Positions 38,140 to 45,629 of a stretch of DNA of 64,000 bases are shown in pieces. The first letter of the stretch is position 1; each line of letters begins with the position of its first letter. This DNA comes from Thalassoglobus polymorphus. GTDB taxonomy: Bacteria; Planctomycetota; Planctomycetia; Planctomycetales; Planctomycetaceae. The notes below the pieces were generated by a model. The model was not told where the DNA came from and searched no databases. It saw only the letters and a program-made list of their open reading frames with translations. The DNA lies in contig NZ_CP036267.1 in assembly GCF_007744255.1 (NCBI RefSeq), positions 5,654,001 through 5,718,000 on the forward strand, given 5' to 3'. The position numbers and the translations under genes are program-made.

Positions 38140-38781
38140 TCAGGATTCATTCACGATATGAACTCGACCCTCTTTCACTAGGAGTCGATTTTCTGCATAG
38201 AGTTGAATAGCTTTCGGGTAGGCTTCGCATTCGGCGGACTGGACTCGCTCAGCGAGCGAATCTGCATTATCAGTGGCATCGACGCGAACCGTCTGCTGTA
38301 AAATGATGGGGCCGTGATCGTATTCGTTATCACAAAAATGGACCGTACAACCAGAGATTTTACAGCCACGAGTAATTACAGCCTCGTGCACGCGGTGTCC
38401 GTACATCCCTTTTCCGCAAAACGCAGGCAGAAGGCTGGGATGAATATTCATGACTCGATTTGCGAAATCTTCTGGAATGATGATCTTGCTCAGGAATCCG
38501 GCCAGAATGACGAGGTCGGCTTCAACATCGCGGACAGCTGAAAAGAGTTTCTGGCTGTACTCATCGGTTGAAGCGAAAGACTTAGGAGAGAGGGTGACAG
38601 CAGTCAGTCCTGCACTCTCTGCCTTTTCGACTCCAGTGCAAGGTCGACTGGCGACGACCAGCGGAATCGACGCATCCAGAGACCCAGCCTGAATATTTCG
38701 TTGCAGATTGATCATCGTCGACCCACCACCAGAAATCAGAACAGCAAGTTTCAGCGGCACGTTGGTCGATTCCCTAGTCAT
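38140..38781 (-). CDS. purN: Phosphoribosylglycinamide formyltransferase
   Basis: Transfers a formyl group from 10-formyl-tetrahydrofolate in purine synthesis. The 213-residue protein has VLISGGGSTMINL, LVILAGFLSKII, the conserved NIHPSLLPAF with its catalytic Asn-His, and GCTVHFCDNEYDHGPIILQQ with the catalytic Asp. Some bases of the canonical motif differ: GGGSTMINL replaces GSGTNLQ, as in a subset of PurN-like formyltransferases, so a related formyltransferase is a minor alternative. It is followed by the oxidoreductase gene after 35 bp. Confidence 0.88.
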   Translation of the reverse strand: MTRESTNVPLKLAVLISGGGSTMINLQRNIQAGSLDASIPLVVASRPCTGVEKAESAGLTAVTLSPKSFASTDEYSQKLFSAVRDVEADLVILAGFLSKIIIPEDFANRVMNIHPSLLPAFCGKGMYGHRVHEAVITRGCKISGCTVHFCDNEYDHGPIILQQTVRVDATDNADSLAERVQSAECEAYPKAIQLYAENRLLVKEGRVHIVNES

Positions 38782-38842
38782 GAAATTCAATTGTCAGTCA
38801 GAGAGTGTAGGTCTACTAGAGCAAGCTGCTCACACATTAACA

Positions 38843-39424
38843 TTAATTGTTACCGAACATTCGTAATGCCCAATTGCGTTCTTCTGAAAAATCGGTGATC
38901 ACATTTCCGTTGATGGGGTCGAGTTGCAGAATGTTGATAATGCGCCATTCTCCCTCCTCGAGTTGCCACGTCGCTTCCCACCGGGTCGGTTGATGTCCTA
39001 CATAGCTTTGTCCAATTGCTTCAACTGTCGCGTTCACTCGAAATCGTGTTTTGGCTCGGGTGTTGTTGTTCAGTAAGTCAATTTCAATGTCAGTGACTCG
39101 CATATCGTCGCGAACCTTGACCATATTATGAGCCGAACTGACCAGCAATTGAAGGTCTCTGGCTTGCTTGGAAACGTAGGTTAATGTTTGATCCAAATTG
39201 CGTTGCTGAAAGGATGTCGTAATCCCGACAACCGAGTTTCGAACTTTCTCCCGTTCGGTGACAATGGCACCTTCAACAAACCAGGTGACACACACCAAGA
39301 GGAAGCAAGCGGTCATTGCGATCAGGTAACGGGTTTGCAATCGTCGATACCAGACCATCCCGAACACCATTCCGGCCAGCGTTAAGAAGAGCATTGGCTG
39401 CCAGGCGTTTTCGGTGAACCACAT
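38843..39424 (-). CDS. Two-helix membrane protein with NTF2-like C-terminal domain
   Basis: Hypothetical protein of about 193 residues. Two N-terminal membrane helices (PMLFLTLAGMVFGMVWY and YLIAMTACFLLVCVTWFVEG) are followed by a soluble domain with EKVRNSVVGITTSFQQRNLD, FRVNATVEAIG and WEATWQLEEGEWRIINILQLD. This is the pattern of NTF2/SnoaL-like folds. The ATG at 39424 has AAGGAG nine bases upstream. It lies upstream of purN on the same strand with a 61-bp gap. No enzymatic role can be named. Confidence 0.72.
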   Translation of the reverse strand: MWFTENAWQPMLFLTLAGMVFGMVWYRRLQTRYLIAMTACFLLVCVTWFVEGAIVTEREKVRNSVVGITTSFQQRNLDQTLTYVSKQARDLQLLVSSAHNMVKVRDDMRVTDIEIDLLNNNTRAKTRFRVNATVEAIGQSYVGHQPTRWEATWQLEEGEWRIINILQLDPINGNVITDFSEERNWALRMFGNN

Positions 39425-39436
39425 GCTCAATGCTCC

Positions 39437-39528
39437 TTAATACACTTTCGTGTTTCTGTGTCCGTGAAGAGTGATTTTCATGTCATGAATCGCCTACCTC
39501 CACGAGACAGAACGCATACATCTTCTTG
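39437..39528 (-). repeat. Dispersed repeat family B, reversed copy
   Basis: Reads ACACTTTCGTGTTTCTGTGTCCGTGAAGA, then CATGTCATGAATCGCC and CCACGAGACAGAACGCATAC. It is strongly similar to 18338-18400 and more loosely to 44525-44615. It is joined to a family A element at its right edge. Confidence 0.7.
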
Positions 39529-39608
39529 TAGAATCTGTCCGAAAACCAATGAAACAGACGCTTTTCTCAATGTTTGAGAGAGCAAATTCAAGTTTCCGGA
39601 TCAGTTCT
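39529..39608 (-). repeat. Dispersed 81-bp imperfect palindrome, family A copy 4
   Basis: Reverse orientation: TAGAATCTGTCCGAAAACC at the left and GTTTCCGGATCAGTTCT at the right, with the inner TTTTCTCAATGTTTGAGAGAGC dyad. It ends two bases from the stop codon of the 65-aa gene and may act as its terminator. Confidence 0.75.
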
Positions 39609-39610
39609 AT

Positions 39611-39808
39611 TTATTTCGTGACCAATTCGCGGACAAGACCTCGAGCAGCCTTGTAGGCGTGTCGCAGTGCGAACAGGCGAGTTTCGATCTGTTCCTGATT
39701 ATAGTATTTGCCAATTTCGCTCGGTGGTAAACCTGCCAAATTGAGGGTGAGAGGCAAAAGCTCCATGAATTCTTTGTAACGTCGCTGTTGTTCGGTTTGC
39801 TCAGTCAT
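39611..39808 (-). CDS. Small conserved hypothetical protein (65 aa)
   Basis: Not recognised by function. The 65-residue basic, helical protein (MTEQTEQQRRYKEFMELLPL) has no membrane segment. The ATG at 39808 has GGAG eight bases upstream, better than the longer frame from 39868. The pattern MELLPLTLNLAGLPPSEIGKYY reads like a real folded small protein rather than noise, and short proteins of this type are known in planctomycetes. It stands alone on the minus strand between a repeat block and the MATE gene. Confidence 0.6.
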   Translation of the reverse strand: MTEQTEQQRRYKEFMELLPLTLNLAGLPPSEIGKYYNQEQIETRLFALRHAYKAARGLVRELVTK

Positions 39809-40103
39809 CAACAATCTCCAGCATGGTGTTCTTCTGGTCCTGGCTGGCAACCTGGTTTCGATGAACAAGACTTCAACAGTCGATGTTTTTACGAAACAGC
39901 ATTACCAACTGTTGGAAGCATATTGATTTTAGCAGACTTCTTACAACGTTGAGCTGTTTAGAACTGATTCGATTGCTTGAATTGCCCCAAGATGCCAAGA
40001 CAAGTTTGTGATCTCTGCCAGGTTGCAAGAAAAGTCGGGTGAACTTTCATGGCAGGCTGACAGTCAAATCATCTTTTCAGCTCCTGCAGCCGCGCTCGCT
40101 TCA

Positions 40104-41483
40104 TCATACTTTTGTCAGGAGCCAGCGTTTCGACCAGAATCGCCATGTCGCCAGCACTCCCCGCACAAACATGTCTGCATTCATTCCAACCCAGGCTCCC
40201 ATCAGCCCCATTCCCATGTGAATGCCGAAGTAATACCCCAACGGAACTCGCACCAAATAAGTTGTGACCAATGCGACGTACAACGGGAAACGGGTCTCTC
40301 CTGCCCCGCGAATGGCTGCGAAGTAAACGATCGACAGGATCAGCGGAATCTGGAACAGGCCGACGATTCGAAATGCCGGGATGCCAACGGCTCGAACGGC
40401 CTGATCCTTGTGCATCATCGTATAGATCCAGTCTGCCCCAAGCGTGAACCACAATGTGATAAAAACTCCCAGAATTGCACATTGCATGGCTGCCTCGTGA
40501 CCTGCTTTCACAGCCCGGTCTCGATCCGTTGCTCCCAGCGACTGCCCGACCATCGTTGCCGCAGCAGCTCCGTAAGCAACAGCTGGTAAGTAGGTAATCG
40601 CTTCGACGCGAACACCAATGATGTGGGCTGCGAATTCCGTTTGACCGATTTCGGAGATGACTCGCAAAAACATTGCGTGCCCCATCCACATCACAAGCCC
40701 TTCGACAGCTGACGGAATTCCTATCGAAAGAATACGGCGGACCGTCTCCCCCCGTAATCGCAATTGGTCGAGCTTCAATGAGAGCCCGGAAGTTCCTTTA
40801 GCAAACAGAGTCAGAATAAAGACTCCGCCACTGACGCGAGCAATGAGCGTTCCGGTAACAATTCCATCGACCCCCAAGGCGGGAATGATCCCCCACCCAT
40901 TAACGAATATTGTCGAGATGATGACGTTCAGAATGCTGACCGATCCGAAGACCCACATCGGAGTTTTCATGTCACCACATCCTCGAAACGCCGCCGCCAG
41001 CACCAGACTCAAACTCGAAAAGAGCAGGCCAATGGCATCGATTCGTAAATATCGCACAGCGATCGTAGCTGCATTCCCTTTAAGTCCCATAAACCCGATC
41101 AACCAGGGAGCGGTCGGAATGATCAACAACATGAAGACCAGTCCCGAAACCAGAGAGAGCAGGGCGGATCGATTCGCTACGAGATTCGCCTGCTCTCGGT
41201 CATCAGATCCCCAGGCTCGCGAAATGAGTGCCGTCGTTCCGTTTCCCACAACTGCAAAGAGCATCGAGGCCAGCCAGCCAACATAGGCAGCCACTCCAAC
41301 AGCAGCAGTCGCATCGGTGCGGATATCTCCAGCCAGGTGACCTGCAAGATAGACGTCGTAAAAGCCGACCAGAAAATTCAGGACCTGTTCACCCAAAACC
41401 GGCAATGCCAGAAAGAAAACCGTTGTGCGCAGATTTCCCGTAAGAAGTTCTGGAGACATCTTTCGAGTTCGAACGCGAGACAT
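40104..41483 (-). CDS. MATE-family multidrug efflux transporter
   Basis: Inner-membrane antiporter of about 459 residues with twelve predicted helices. Family features include FFLALPVLGEQVLNFLVGFYDVYLAGHL at the N-terminus, ALISRAWGSDDREQANL, AAFRGCGDMKTPMWV, and the second-half repeat GATDRDRAVKAGHEAA and AAIRGAGETRFPLYV. MATE pumps expel drugs or metabolites in exchange for sodium ions or protons. ATGs at 41459 and 41525 are possible alternatives. It is not part of an obvious operon. Confidence 0.92.
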   Translation of the reverse strand: MSRVRTRKMSPELLTGNLRTTVFFLALPVLGEQVLNFLVGFYDVYLAGHLAGDIRTDATAAVGVAAYVGWLASMLFAVVGNGTTALISRAWGSDDREQANLVANRSALLSLVSGLVFMLLIIPTAPWLIGFMGLKGNAATIAVRYLRIDAIGLLFSSLSLVLAAAFRGCGDMKTPMWVFGSVSILNVIISTIFVNGWGIIPALGVDGIVTGTLIARVSGGVFILTLFAKGTSGLSLKLDQLRLRGETVRRILSIGIPSAVEGLVMWMGHAMFLRVISEIGQTEFAAHIIGVRVEAITYLPAVAYGAAAATMVGQSLGATDRDRAVKAGHEAAMQCAILGVFITLWFTLGADWIYTMMHKDQAVRAVGIPAFRIVGLFQIPLILSIVYFAAIRGAGETRFPLYVALVTTYLVRVPLGYYFGIHMGMGLMGAWVGMNADMFVRGVLATWRFWSKRWLLTKV

Positions 41484-41525
41484 AAAACGGATACTCAGAA
41501 ACGCAGACAAGAATTCTGGAAACAC

Positions 41526-41944
41526 TGTGATTCAGTCGAGCATTTTCAATGCTTGTGATGCTCGTGGCGATCACATTTTCAGGTTTTGGGGAGCGAAGAA
41601 GTACGGAGTCTCCCAACCTGTTGATGAGAGATTGAAAGCGTCAAAGATTCAGTGATTTGAGGGAATTTGGCAGATTGTAGACAATTACCAAGCCAGAGAC
41701 AGGTCACACGATTCGAGTTCAGGGAATCGGGAGTGATCGCCCAGATATGCTCTGAATCGCTGCCAAACTTGTTAGAAAAGGCATCATATTCCGTTCATTG
41801 AGAGGGATTCGTTCGAATTTTTGTCACTCATTTCAATTGCTGCTTCAATTGTTCTGAAAGGAGGAATAATCTGTACTCGCTGATATATTACAATTTCGGA
41901 TCGCACACAGCCGTGAAATTTGAGTCAGAGAAAACGGGTACCAA
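41526..41944. other. Spacer between MATE and ParA genes, with a partial family B repeat
   Basis: About 420 bp. The stretch 41537-41585 (GAGCATTTTCAATGCTTGTG then GATGCTCGTGGCGATCACATTTTC) matches reversed family B ends. Before parA are two copies of TTCAATTG 12 bp apart (about 41831-41851), followed by AAAGGAGGAATAATC, which looks like a ribosome-binding site but leads to no start codon. Confidence 0.4.
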
Positions 41945-42874
41945 ATGAAAATTGTTTCGATCTACAACAACAAAGGCGGAGAGGGGAAATCAACCGTTTC
42001 CGTAGGTCTCACAGAGTTCCTCGCTGCAAACCGCAAGAAGAAAGTGCTGCTGATCGATCTGGACGGACAAGCATCGAGCTCGTGCGCTTTGTTGGGTCAC
42101 TTGTCAGTGAAAAATGCAATCCGTGAGCAAAGAACCTCTGTCGAGTTGATGCAACAGATTTTGCATCAGCGGAAAGAGATTGAAGATATTGAACCCTTTC
42201 TCACCTGGCGTCCTGCGACCGATTCCAAAAGAGCCCCACTCGCGGAAATCGCCGTCATGGTTCCGGATGGCTCGAAGGCGTTTGAACTCGAAGAGCAGAT
42301 GAAGTGGAATCGCGATCACTCGCTCTTTTTGAAGTACCTGAAACCGGCATTGAAGAGTTTCGATTACGTCTTGATCGACATGCCGGGAAATTTGCAAAAG
42401 ACACAAGTCATTGCCATGAACGGAATGGTGATGAGCGATCATGTCGTGGTCCCGGTGAAGCCGACTCACATCTCGCTGAACGCCTTGCCAAACACGTTCG
42501 AAATGATTGAATACGTGCAGACGCTAACCGGGAACGGCAGCCCGTCAAACATCGGCATCTTGAGAAACTTCAGCGACAAGCGTCGGCAACAGTATCAAAC
42601 AAATTTCCCCGGCATCGAATCGGCAGCAGCCAACGGTGAACTTCCTCCGCTCTTCGAGAATTCCTGGACTCCAGCTTCCATCTTCGAAACCGCGACCGAC
42701 GATCGACAGGAGTTCCGAACGTTGTACTCTCGCTTCGGAAGCGGATCGTCATCGACCTACAAAGCGTGTCGACTCGTTGCCAAGGAGCTTGATGAACGCT
42801 GCAGCGGTGACTTCAAAGCTGGGAAATCCAAGCGAATTCGCAAGAACCTGTGGGAACGACTCGGCCTCGCGTAA
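41945..42874 (+). CDS. ParA/MinD-like P-loop ATPase, orphan
   Basis: Deviant-Walker ATPase of 309 residues. The motif reads NNKGGEGKSTVSVGL with the signature lysine at its start; switch regions are LLIDLDGQASSSCAL and YVLIDMPGNLQKTQ. The C-terminal 80 residues are basic (KAGKSKRIRKNLWERLGLA). ParA proteins partition DNA or position large cargo such as carboxysomes, flagella or chemoreceptors. No parB, parS-like cluster or plasmid gene is nearby, so the cargo is unknown. It is monocistronic, with a GAGAAAACGGG sequence before the ATG. Confidence 0.85.
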   Translation: MKIVSIYNNKGGEGKSTVSVGLTEFLAANRKKKVLLIDLDGQASSSCALLGHLSVKNAIREQRTSVELMQQILHQRKEIEDIEPFLTWRPATDSKRAPLAEIAVMVPDGSKAFELEEQMKWNRDHSLFLKYLKPALKSFDYVLIDMPGNLQKTQVIAMNGMVMSDHVVVPVKPTHISLNALPNTFEMIEYVQTLTGNGSPSNIGILRNFSDKRRQQYQTNFPGIESAAANGELPPLFENSWTPASIFETATDDRQEFRTLYSRFGSGSSSTYKACRLVAKELDERCSGDFKAGKSKRIRKNLWERLGLA

Positions 42875-43018
42875 AGTTGCAAGGCACAAAGTTGTAAGAA
42901 AGCGACAGGCAACAGCTGACAGGGAACGCGCTGAATGTTCACGAGACTCGTGTGACGCGGTGGTTTCGGCACTCCTCCTACTTGCTCCCGACAACTTGAA
43001 CAGAGATGAACCAGTGTT

Positions 43019-44503
43019 CTACTTTCTGCGTTTGCGGTTCTTCTTTTGGCGTTGTCGTTCTTTCTTTTTCTTTTCGCGCAGGGCGTCTTTCGTTGTCTCG
43101 CCTCGTTTGCTGCGCTGTTTACCTTGAGACATCGAGCGGCTGTTGGGATTCATGGCTTCGTTTTGAATTTCCCGCATCGCCTTCATGCGGTCTCCCATTC
43201 CCATGCCTGCCATTTGCTGCATCATGCCCGACATATCTTTGAACTGCTTCAGCAAGTCGTTGATTTCTGCCGGATCCGCTCCACTTCCGGTTGCAATTCG
43301 GTTGCGGCGTGAGCGGTCGATCTTTTCCGGGTTTCGGCGTTCATCCTCGGTCATTGAGGAGATCATTGCCTTAACACGTTTGATGTCTTTGTCCGGGTCC
43401 ATTCCCTCCATGGCATCCATGGCCTGGCTGAGTTGCCCCATCCCGGGAATCAGTTTCATGATTGACTTCATCGAGCCCATTTTCTGGATCTGGCCCATCG
43501 CCTTCATGAAGTCGTTGAGGTCGAACTTGCCCTCCAGCATTTTCTTTTGCTGAGCTTCCAGTTCATCGGCGTCCATGTGCCGCTGAGCTGTTTCCAGAAG
43601 CGTGGCGATATCACCCTGTCCGAGAATCCGCTGAGCCATCCGGTCGGGATGAAATGGTTCGAGCAGGTCGAGTTTCTCACCCATCCCCGCAAATTTGATC
43701 GGAACTCCCGTGACCGCTTTGACAGAAAGGGCTGCTCCGCCGCGAGTGTCTCCGTCGAGCTTGGTGAGGATCACACCATCGAGTTCGAGAGCGTCATTAA
43801 ATGCTTTGGCACTGTTGACGGCATCCTGTCCGGTCATCGCATCGCAAACGAGCAACACCTGATTCGGCATCAGCTTATTGTCGATTTGAATCAATTCCTT
43901 CATCAAGGAATCGTCAATATGCAATCGCCCAGCGGTATCGAGAATGATGACGTTGCAGTCTTGCTGCTTGGCAGCTTTCTTGGCGTTTTGGCAAACCTTG
44001 ACCGGTGTGCTCGAACTGGCCTCTTCCCAATAAACCGGAACCCCGACCTGTTCCCCAATTACTTTGAGCTGTTCAATCGCGGCGGGTCGCTGAAGGTCGG
44101 CTGCGACAAGCATTGGCTTCGCGCCTTCAGCCATCAGCATTTTTGCGAGCTTACCGCAAGTCGTCGTTTTTCCGGCCCCTTGAAGTCCACACATCATAAT
44201 GATGGAGGTTTCGCCCCGGCGGATCGCGATGGAATGGTCGACCGGTCCCATCAAATTGACGAGTTCGTTGTAGACAATCCCGACGATTTGCTCGCCCGGT
44301 TTCAGCGACTTGAGAACCTTGTCTCCGACAGCCTGCTCAGTCACACGGTCGCAAAATGCTTTTGCGACATCGTAGTTGACGTCTGCTTCAAGCAACGCTT
44401 TGCGAACCTCACCCATCCCTTCGCGGATATTCCCTTCACTCAGCTTCCCGCGAGTGATGTTTCCGATGGCGTTTGTCAGATTTTCGGTGATCGATTCAAG
44501 CAT
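43019..44503 (-). CDS. ffh: Signal recognition particle protein Ffh
   Basis: GTPase of the signal recognition particle that targets membrane proteins co-translationally with 4.5S RNA. The 494-residue length is normal. N domain first; then the G domain with [15 protein letters not shown] (G1), [10 protein letters not shown] (G3), [14 protein letters not shown] (G4) and [12 protein letters not shown]. The M domain is methionine-rich ([31 protein letters not shown]). The tail is very basic ([19 protein letters not shown]), possibly helping RNA contact. The gene is monocistronic on the minus strand. Confidence 0.97.
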   Translation of the reverse strand: MLESITENLTNAIGNITRGKLSEGNIREGMGEVRKALLEADVNYDVAKAFCDRVTEQAVGDKVLKSLKPGEQIVGIVYNELVNLMGPVDHSIAIRRGETSIIMMCGLQGAGKTTTCGKLAKMLMAEGAKPMLVAADLQRPAAIEQLKVIGEQVGVPVYWEEASSSTPVKVCQNAKKAAKQQDCNVIILDTAGRLHIDDSLMKELIQIDNKLMPNQVLLVCDAMTGQDAVNSAKAFNDALELDGVILTKLDGDTRGGAALSVKAVTGVPIKFAGMGEKLDLLEPFHPDRMAQRILGQGDIATLLETAQRHMDADELEAQQKKMLEGKFDLNDFMKAMGQIQKMGSMKSIMKLIPGMGQLSQAMDAMEGMDPDKDIKRVKAMISSMTEDERRNPEKIDRSRRNRIATGSGADPAEINDLLKQFKDMSGMMQQMAGMGMGDRMKAMREIQNEAMNPNSRSMSQGKQRSKRGETTKDALREKKKKERQRQKKNRKRRK

Positions 44504-44524
44504 TGTTTTCTTCAGTTGTTTCTG

Positions 44525-44615
44525 TTTAGAACACTTTCGTGCTTCTTGTGTCCGCGAATTGAGCGTTATTGTCAGGTGATTGGCTGAGTGCCACGAGACA
44601 GGACTGCGACACCTT
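44525..44615 (-). repeat. Dispersed repeat family B, degenerate reversed copy
   Basis: Reads AACACTTTCGTGCTTCTTGTGTCCGCGAA, then GTGCCACGAGACAGGACTGCGACACC, matching the order of blocks at 39437-39528. It lies in the ffh leader. Confidence 0.6.
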
Positions 44616-44668
44616 TATCAAAACCGCTCGAGGCGGACAGATCAAGTCTTTAGCGAGGATTCTTCATG

Positions 44669-44734
44669 AGCCGCCAGGCGATAGCCTTGGATCGAGTCGT
44701 TTTTTCATTGAACCGAGGCGAGCGCCTGGCGGCT
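44669..44734. repeat. Inverted repeat, AGCCGCCAGGCG arms
   Basis: AGCCGCCAGGCG at 44669-44680 and CGCCTGGCGGCT at 44723-44734 are exact inverted repeats of 12 bp with a 42-bp loop. Part of the loop also pairs (CCTTGG... against CCGAGG-like). It resembles a short palindromic interspersed element; no second copy was noticed in the window. Confidence 0.7.
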
Positions 44735-44823
44735 GATTTCACACCTTGTCATTCCGGAGAATTCTCCTCTGGGGATCTGAACGAGCCATCCTAACAAAAA
44801 AACAGGAAATCTCCCAACGAGAA

Positions 44824-44854
44824 AAAGCGACGTCCGAAATCCGAACGTCGCTTT
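44824..44854 (-). terminator. Rho-independent terminator for the Flp-like gene
   Basis: AAAGCGACGT pairs with ACGTCGCTTT. Read on the minus strand, the hairpin ends in GCTTTTTCTC, a good U-tract. It is about 70 bp past the stop of the small pilin-like gene. Confidence 0.8.
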
Positions 44855-44925
44855 AGTGAGAGCGAGAGAGGTTTGTGAGAGCTTTTGAGAGCGGACCTGT
44901 TCTCATTCACATTACTGATCGCTTA

Positions 44926-45201
44926 TTAATTAACATCGCATTCGCTGGAGCAGAAGTCATAACTGTCATCGAAGCTACTTCCCAGGATCGAGCCTTTGTG
45001 CCCAATTGTCCCGTCGAATGAATAGCTTTGCTGCATGTTGTTGAAGGCCGTTCCGACGTCTTCCAGTTCATGATTAATGTTCATTGAAAGTTCCGCGAGG
45101 CCGACGATCAGTCCGAGGACAACGATAGTGGCAACCAGAATGAGTTCAGCTGAGACAATGAAACCGGCTTCGTCGTTGAGGAGTTGGTTGAAAGTATTCA
45201 T
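44926..45201 (-). CDS. Small Flp/type IVb pilin-like protein
   Basis: A 91-residue protein. A short N-terminus (MNTFNQLLNDEAGFIVSAE) ends in Glu and leads into one hydrophobic helix LILVATIVVLGLIVGLAELS, the plan of short Flp-type pilins, whose mature part starts just before the conserved glutamate. The tail is polar and ends with two cysteines (CSSEC). The ATG at 45201 has AAGGAAT upstream, and a strong terminator follows the gene, so it looks independently expressed. No tad secretion genes are near. The pilin assignment rests on the pattern alone. Confidence 0.68.
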   Translation of the reverse strand: MNTFNQLLNDEAGFIVSAELILVATIVVLGLIVGLAELSMNINHELEDVGTAFNNMQQSYSFDGTIGHKGSILGSSFDDSYDFCSSECDVN

Positions 45202-45629
45202 CGATGTATTCCTTAAGTTGTGAGAAGTTTTGTTTGATGCGAAAGAGATAAAGCAGAGAGAGTGCCAAAGCGTGCCGCAACCTGTTTTGATTCCTTTACA
45301 CGAGACAGCGAGAGTCGACATAACTTCCTTGACTGGAACACGTTACAACTATTCGCCAGTGCGCTAAATTTTCTTATCACGGAGCAGAACACCCCAAGTG
45401 TCGTGAGGTGAATCGGCAACACACGAACCCCTCGACCTCAAACGATTGCCGTATCCCATTACGAAACAGGCACTTACGCAACACGCTGCAGGAATGCATC
45501 GCGATGCAAAATCACAACGCCCCTTGGGAGCAATCGACGGTGCGGGTTTGTTCCAAGCCTGATCAATCTGTAAAGTCACCACTCATCAATGGTTGCGAAT
45601 CGACTCTCAACACCAGCAGGGAAAGCAGG
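45202..45629. other. Divergent promoter spacer between pilin-like and POT genes
   Basis: About 430 bp between two genes facing away from each other. In-frame extensions upstream of each start (45202-45321 and 45408-45629) lack family similarity and are not counted as coding. No repeat or RNA was recognised. Confidence 0.35.

Noticed and set aside
43547-44587. Plus-strand frame of 346 codons inside ffh
   Set aside because: Antisense shadow; ffh motifs on the minus strand are unmistakable.
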